From assembly GCA_016713505.1 (NCBI GenBank), contig JADJPA010000001.1, positions 2,803,501 to 2,867,500 on the forward strand: 64,000 bases of DNA. Reading direction: 5' to 3'. The DNA is from Candidatus Competibacteraceae bacterium (lineage in GTDB: Bacteria > Pseudomonadota > Gammaproteobacteria > Competibacterales > Competibacteraceae). The position numbers and the translations under genes were made by a program. The first letter of the stretch is position 1. Every line of letters begins with the position of its first letter. Shown piece after piece: positions 59,932 through 64,000 of this stretch. Below the pieces are notes generated by a model. That model worked only from the letters and a program-made list of their open reading frames with translations, was not told where the DNA came from and ran no database searches.

Positions 59932-62310
59932 ATGAAAGTCAGCGAACAGTGGTTGCGGGACTGGGTCGATCTCCAGCTATCCAGCGCCGAACTGGCAGCG
60001 CGGTTGACCATGGCCGGGCTGGAAGTGGATAACATCGAACCGGCCGCGCCCGCCTTCGAGCATGTGGTGGTCGGCCGAGTGGTCGGTTTGGTCCCGCATC
60101 CCGACGCCGACCGCTTGCGGGTGGCGACGGTGGATGTTGGCAACGCCGAGCCGTTGCAAGTCGTCTGCGGCGCGCCCAATGTCGCCGTGGGCATGTGCGC
60201 GCCGACCGCCTTGATCGGCGCGGTGCTGCCCGGTGATTTCAAGATCAAGCCGTCCAAACTGCGCGGCGTGCCATCGCAAGGCATGTTGTGCTCGGCCAAG
60301 GAATTGGGCTTGGCGGAAAGCTCGGATGGCTTGTTGCCGCTGGCCGCCGACAGCCGGCCCGGTCAGGACGTGCGCGAATTATTGGCGTTGGACGATGCGC
60401 TGCTCGAAATCGAACTAACCCCCAATCGCGGCGATTGCTTGGGCATGGAAGGCATCGCCCGCGAGGTGGCGGCCCTCATCGACTACGAGTTCCGCCCGCT
60501 GCCGGTGGCGGCGGTGGCACCGGCGGTAGACGCCATTTTTCCGGTGACACTTACCGACCCCGCCGACTGTCCGCGCTATATCGGCCGAGTGGTTCGGGGC
60601 GTCGATCCATCGGCTAAGACGCCGCTATGGATGCAGGAGCGCTTGCGCCGCGCCGGGGTGCGCAGCCTGGGACCGCTGGTGGATGTCACCAATTACGTGA
60701 TGCTGGAGCTCGGCCAGCCGATGCACGCCTTCGATCTCAATCGGTTGACCGGCGGCATCGAAGTACGTCGCGCCCGGCCCGGCGACCGCTTGGAATTGCT
60801 CAATGGGGTGGTGGTCGAGCCGGACGCGGAAACGCTGTTGATCGCCGACCGGGCCGGGCCGCTGGCCCTGGCCGGGATCATGGGTGGCGAAATCAGCGCC
60901 TGCACCGACGCCACCCGCAATGTGTTTCTGGAAAGCGCCTTTTTCACTCCAGCCGGCATCGCCGGCCGCGCCCGCCGTTACGGGTTGCAGACCGATTCGT
61001 CTTATCGCTTCGAGCGTGGCGTGGATTCGCAATTGCAGCGCCGGGCCGCCGAGCGCGCCACCCGATTGCTGATCGATATGGCGGGCGGCGAACCGGGTCC
61101 GATCATTGAGGCGGTATCCCCGGAACAGGTGCCGTCGCAACCCGCGATCCGCTTGCGCTCGGAGCGCATCCGCAAACTGTTGGGGATGGAGGTTCCCGCC
61201 TCGGAGGTTGAGAACATCCTGTGCCGGCTGGGCATGGTGGTGGCGGTCGAAGCCGAAGGCTGGCGGGTGATCCCGCCAAGCAGCCGTTTCGATGTCGCCC
61301 TGGAAGCCGATCTGATCGAGGAAATCGCGCGGATTCACGGCTATTCTCGCGTGCCGAGCAACCGTCCGCTGACCCGGCTAGCGATGTCGCCGCAGCCGGA
61401 AAACCGAGTTTCGCTGGAGCGGTTCGCGGCGGCGCTAGTGCAGCGCGGGTTTCAGGAAGCGATCACCTACAGCTTCGTCGATCCCGCGTTTCAGAAAATC
61501 CTCGATCCCGAACGGGAACCGCTGGCCTTGGCCAATCCCATTTCCGCCGATTTGGCGGTCATGCGCGCCAGCCTCTGGCCCGGTTTGCTCAAGGCGCTGA
61601 TCCACAATCAGAAGCGGCAACAGCCGCGCGTGCGGTTGTTCGAGCACGGACTGAATTTCGTACCGACGGCGGAAGGTTTGTGGCAGGAGCCTTATCTGGG
61701 TGGCGTGGCGGTGGGGTTAGCCTTGCCGGAGCAATGGGGTTTGTCCAAGCGGCCGCTCGATTTCTTCGATCTCAAGGCTGATGTCGAAGCGCTGCTGGCG
61801 CTGACCGGCGAGCCGGAGGCTTTCAGCTACGTCGCCGCCCAGCACCCGGCCTTGCATCCGGGTCAAAGCGCCCGCATCGAACGGGCGGGTGCGACGGTGG
61901 GCTGGCTGGGCGCGCTGCATCCGCGCGCGGCACGGGAACTGGACGTGGAAGGCGATGCCTGTGTGTTCGAGTTGCGGCTGGCCAGCTTGCAGCCGGCGCG
62001 GGTGCCTTCATTTCGAGACTTGTCGCGGTTTCCGTCCAGCCGTCGCGACATTGCCATCGTGATCGATGAAGCCGTTGCGGTCCAGGCCATTTGCGACTGC
62101 GTTCGCCAGCGAGGCGGCGAATTGCTACGCGCCGTTCGACTTTTTGACGATTATCGGGGAAAAGAAGTCCCCAAAGGGCGGAAAAGTTTGGCTTTGGGAT
62201 TGATTCTACAGGACTTCTCGCGCAATCTTACAGATCATGTAGTCGAAGAGACCGTAGCCGGCATTATTGCGGGACTCACGGAACAGTTTGACGCAACGCT
62301 TAGGGTTTAG
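59932..62310 (+). CDS. pheT: Phenylalanyl-tRNA synthetase beta subunit
   Basis: 792 aa (795 in E. coli). N-terminal KVSEQWLRDWVDLQLSSAEL, the OB-like tRNA-binding domain (VVGRVVGLVPHPDADRLRV), B3/B4 editing domain, B5 and the C-terminal anticodon-binding ferredoxin fold (FRDLSRFPSSRRDIAIVID). It is 10 bases after pheS. Confidence 0.97.
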   Translation: MKVSEQWLRDWVDLQLSSAELAARLTMAGLEVDNIEPAAPAFEHVVVGRVVGLVPHPDADRLRVATVDVGNAEPLQVVCGAPNVAVGMCAPTALIGAVLPGDFKIKPSKLRGVPSQGMLCSAKELGLAESSDGLLPLAADSRPGQDVRELLALDDALLEIELTPNRGDCLGMEGIAREVAALIDYEFRPLPVAAVAPAVDAIFPVTLTDPADCPRYIGRVVRGVDPSAKTPLWMQERLRRAGVRSLGPLVDVTNYVMLELGQPMHAFDLNRLTGGIEVRRARPGDRLELLNGVVVEPDAETLLIADRAGPLALAGIMGGEISACTDATRNVFLESAFFTPAGIAGRARRYGLQTDSSYRFERGVDSQLQRRAAERATRLLIDMAGGEPGPIIEAVSPEQVPSQPAIRLRSERIRKLLGMEVPASEVENILCRLGMVVAVEAEGWRVIPPSSRFDVALEADLIEEIARIHGYSRVPSNRPLTRLAMSPQPENRVSLERFAAALVQRGFQEAITYSFVDPAFQKILDPEREPLALANPISADLAVMRASLWPGLLKALIHNQKRQQPRVRLFEHGLNFVPTAEGLWQEPYLGGVAVGLALPEQWGLSKRPLDFFDLKADVEALLALTGEPEAFSYVAAQHPALHPGQSARIERAGATVGWLGALHPRAARELDVEGDACVFELRLASLQPARVPSFRDLSRFPSSRRDIAIVIDEAVAVQAICDCVRQRGGELLRAVRLFDDYRGKEVPKGRKSLALGLILQDFSRNLTDHVVEETVAGIIAGLTEQFDATLRV

Positions 62311-62314
62311 GAGC

Positions 62315-62614
62315 ATGGCACTCACAAAAGCCGATATGGCGGAAAGGTTGTTCGAAGAACTGGGCATCAACAAACGCGAGGCCAAGGAATTGGTCGAGAT
62401 TTTCTTCGAGGAAATCCGCAGCGCCCTGGAAGCGGGCCAACAGGTGAAGTTGTCCGGTTTTGGTAATTTCGATTTGCGGGACAAGAACCAGCGACCGGGC
62501 CGCAATCCCAAGACCGGTCAGGAAATTCCGATCACCGCGCGCCGGGTCGTCACCTTCCGACCCGGCCAAAAGCTCAAGGCGCGGGTGGACGCCTTCAAGG
62601 GCGAGGCGCAGTAA
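62315..62614 (+). CDS. ihfA: Integration host factor alpha subunit
   Basis: 99 aa from ATG 62315; the ribosome site TAGGAGC overlaps the pheT stop, so translation is coupled. It is an HU-fold protein: LTKADMAERLFEELGINKRE, then GRNPKTGQEIPITARRVV with the DNA-intercalating Pro. IHF bends DNA at promoters and origins. The pheT-ihfA order is standard; the MerR-type regulator that often follows is absent. Confidence 0.96.
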   Translation: MALTKADMAERLFEELGINKREAKELVEIFFEEIRSALEAGQQVKLSGFGNFDLRDKNQRPGRNPKTGQEIPITARRVVTFRPGQKLKARVDAFKGEAQ

Positions 62615-62699
62615 TGTCGCGACAAGAATCAAATGCTTGGCAAAACCAAGCGATTCCATTAGCATTACCCACCTTCGCGGCGGCCGGTCCGCCGCGCTT

Positions 62700-62777
<78 letters not shown>

Positions 62778-62785
62778 TCAAAAAA

Positions 62786-62823
62786 CGGCTTGGCAAACCA
62801 TCACCAAGCCGCTTTTCTTTTTG
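62786..62823 (+). terminator. Terminator after tRNA-Pro
   Basis: Eight-base stem CGGCTTGG (62786-62793) / CCAAGCCG (62804-62811), 10-base loop, then CTTTTCTTTTT. Confidence 0.9.
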
Positions 62824-62851
62824 CGTTATCGGGGTCCGATAGACACTCGAT

Positions 62852-63751
62852 TTAACCCTTCATCCCCCCCAGCATGATGCCCGCGATGTAGTATTTCTGA
62901 AGGACCACGAACAGCAGCATCACCGGCAACACGGTGAGCACCGAACCGGCCATCATCAATTCAGTGTCTTGGACATGTTCGCCTAGCAGGTTAGCAAGGG
63001 CGACCGGCAAGGTGTAGCGATCGCTGTCGGTCAGCACGATCAGTGGCCACATGAAATCGTTCCAGGCGCCGAGGAAAGTGAAAATCGCCAACGTCACCAG
63101 AATTGGCCGGCACAGCGGTAGGATCAACGACCAATAGATGCGAAACTCGCCAGCGCCGTCCATCCGCGCAGCGTCGAGCAAGCTGTCCGGTATCGCCAGC
63201 AAATACTGCCGGATTAAAAAGATACCGAAAATGCTGGCCATGCCGGGAATGATGACCCCCCAATAGGTGTTGATCAGCCCAAACTGCTTGAGCAGCAGGA
63301 ACAAGGGCAGCATCGCCACTTGGGCGGGAATCACCATCGCCGCTAACAACCCCCGAAACAGCCGGTCGCGGCCGCGAAAGCGGAACTTGGCGAAGGCGTA
63401 ACCGGCCATCGAATTGATCAGCAAGGAGATCAAGGTCACAGCACCGGCCAGCAAGGCGCTGTTGAGCAGGTAGCGGGCCAGATCGAGCCGGGTAAACAGC
63501 GCCACGTAATGCTCGAAGGTGAGGGTGCTGGGCCACAGGTGCGGCGGATAACTGTTGGCTTCGCCAGCCGGCATCAGCGACGCCGCCACCATCCACAGCA
63601 AAGGCAGCAGCGTCAGGGCCACGCCAACCGCGAGCAAACCATACAGCAGCAAGCCGGCAGCGAACGAGCGTCCGCGCTGGCCGATCAGAAAACCCACCGA
63701 CATCGGGGTGGGCGGGTGGGTACGCGCCGTTGGAGCGTTCGATTGTGTCAT
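62852..63751 (-). CDS. Carbohydrate ABC transporter permease (MalG/UgpE type)
   Basis: 299 aa from ATG 63751, with AAGGAGG 5 bases upstream. Six hydrophobic helices, starting LLLYGLLAVGVALTLLPLLW, and the permease EAA loop DAARMDGAGEFRIYWSLILP (between helices 4 and 5), which docks on the ATPase. It is one half of the inner-membrane channel of a CUT1-family sugar importer. The partner permease, binding protein and ATPase are not in this window: downstream is tRNA-Pro, and upstream, past a terminator, is tRNA-Arg. It is therefore either the last gene separated from its operon or an orphan. Confidence 0.9.
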   Translation of the reverse strand: MTQSNAPTARTHPPTPMSVGFLIGQRGRSFAAGLLLYGLLAVGVALTLLPLLWMVAASLMPAGEANSYPPHLWPSTLTFEHYVALFTRLDLARYLLNSALLAGAVTLISLLINSMAGYAFAKFRFRGRDRLFRGLLAAMVIPAQVAMLPLFLLLKQFGLINTYWGVIIPGMASIFGIFLIRQYLLAIPDSLLDAARMDGAGEFRIYWSLILPLCRPILVTLAIFTFLGAWNDFMWPLIVLTDSDRYTLPVALANLLGEHVQDTELMMAGSVLTVLPVMLLFVVLQKYYIAGIMLGGMKG

Positions 63752-63890
63752 GGGGCCTCCTTCCCGCATCATTTTGGCATAATCGAAGCAAGACGCCTAA
63801 AAACTGGCCAACTGGAAGCCGTTCGATTCAACCCATAACGTCGAAGGCGGCGCCGGGCGGATATCTGAGAGACAGCCTTGCCAGGGCATG

Positions 63891-63926
63891 AAAAAAGAGC
63901 CTGAATTCGTATTCAGGCTCTTTTTT
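63891..63926 (-). terminator. Strong hairpin terminator after tRNA-Arg
   Basis: A perfect 16-base stem (63891-63906 / 63911-63926) with loop TCGT, flanked by A and T runs, so it can act in both directions. It closes the minus-strand tRNA-Arg transcript. Confidence 0.93.
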
Positions 63927-63933
63927 ACTTTAC

Positions 63934-64000
63934 TGGCGCGCCCGGAGAGATTCGAACTCCCGACCACCTGGTTCGTAGCCAGGTACTCTATCCAACTGAG
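63934..64000 (-). tRNA. tRNA-Arg (anticodon ACG), 5' end outside window
   Basis: 67 bases visible from the CCA: acceptor 3' half CGGGCGC-G, T-loop TTCGAAT, anticodon arm CCTGG-CTACGAA-CCAGG (ACG), and most of the D-arm. The 5' acceptor strand lies beyond the window end. Confidence 0.93.

Overview
The window looks like the replication-origin region of a GC-rich, non-enteric gammaproteobacterial chromosome. The evidence is the block gyrB-recF-dnaN / oriC / dnaA-rpmH-rnpA-yidD-yidC-mnmE, a translation block thrS-infC-rpmI-rplT-pheS-pheT-ihfA, the envelope block lptD-surA-rsmA facing amgK-murU, and a heterotetrameric glycyl-tRNA synthetase (glyQ/glyS). Family level cannot be fixed from the sequence alone. 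The split three-gene proton transhydrogenase and cytoplasmic amylase would fit a relative of the Competibacteraceae or Chromatiales, but that is a guess.

Layout. 0-10.5 kb: protein folding and envelope biogenesis (cnoX, fdxA, yajD, rsmA, surA, lptD), then the divergent cell-wall recycling pair amgK-murU, translationally coupled to a DUF4139 protein. 10.5-20 kb: phoU, plsC, gmhB, glyS, glyQ, four parS-like centromere sites in two intergenic pairs, a zinc-ribbon membrane protein next to an asparagine-synthetase-like enzyme with a degraded glutaminase domain, a cupin and an HNH protein. 20-23 kb: pntAA-pntAB-pntB. 23.3-25.5 kb: a slipin gene preceded by about 1 kb without proteins that holds a tRNA-Thr, a T-arm-like fragment, several hairpins and an unrecognised structured RNA with its own promoter and terminator. 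25.5-35.7 kb: a Fic protein, then a six-gene leftward operon (SWIM, DUF5691, MoxR, methylase-endonuclease fusion, DUF5682, VWA). It resembles E. coli yehLMPQ with a restriction-modification gene placed inside it.

36-47 kb: the origin core. Twelve perfect DnaA boxes lie between dnaA and dnaN: five in one orientation, then seven in the other, beside an AT-rich segment with TAA triplets. The usual mnmG-rsmG-parA-parB continuation after mnmE is absent; two small unknown genes and tRNA-Asn follow instead. 47.8-55.4 kb: an aminotransferase, uvrB, a TIR-domain gene running into a broken ATPase, an ADP-ribosylglycohydrolase-like protein and an alpha-amylase. 55.4-62.8 kb: tRNA-Val, the thrS-to-ihfA block (infC starting at AUC; a terminator hairpin before pheS), and tRNA-Pro. 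62.8-64 kb: a sugar ABC permease and the 3' part of tRNA-Arg.

Most genes are ordinary housekeeping genes. The accessory content most likely to reward attention is the restriction fusion inside the MoxR/VWA operon, the structured RNA upstream of slipin, the asparagine-synthetase-like pair, and the TIR/ATPase remnant. All function calls come from motif reading; no database search was run.
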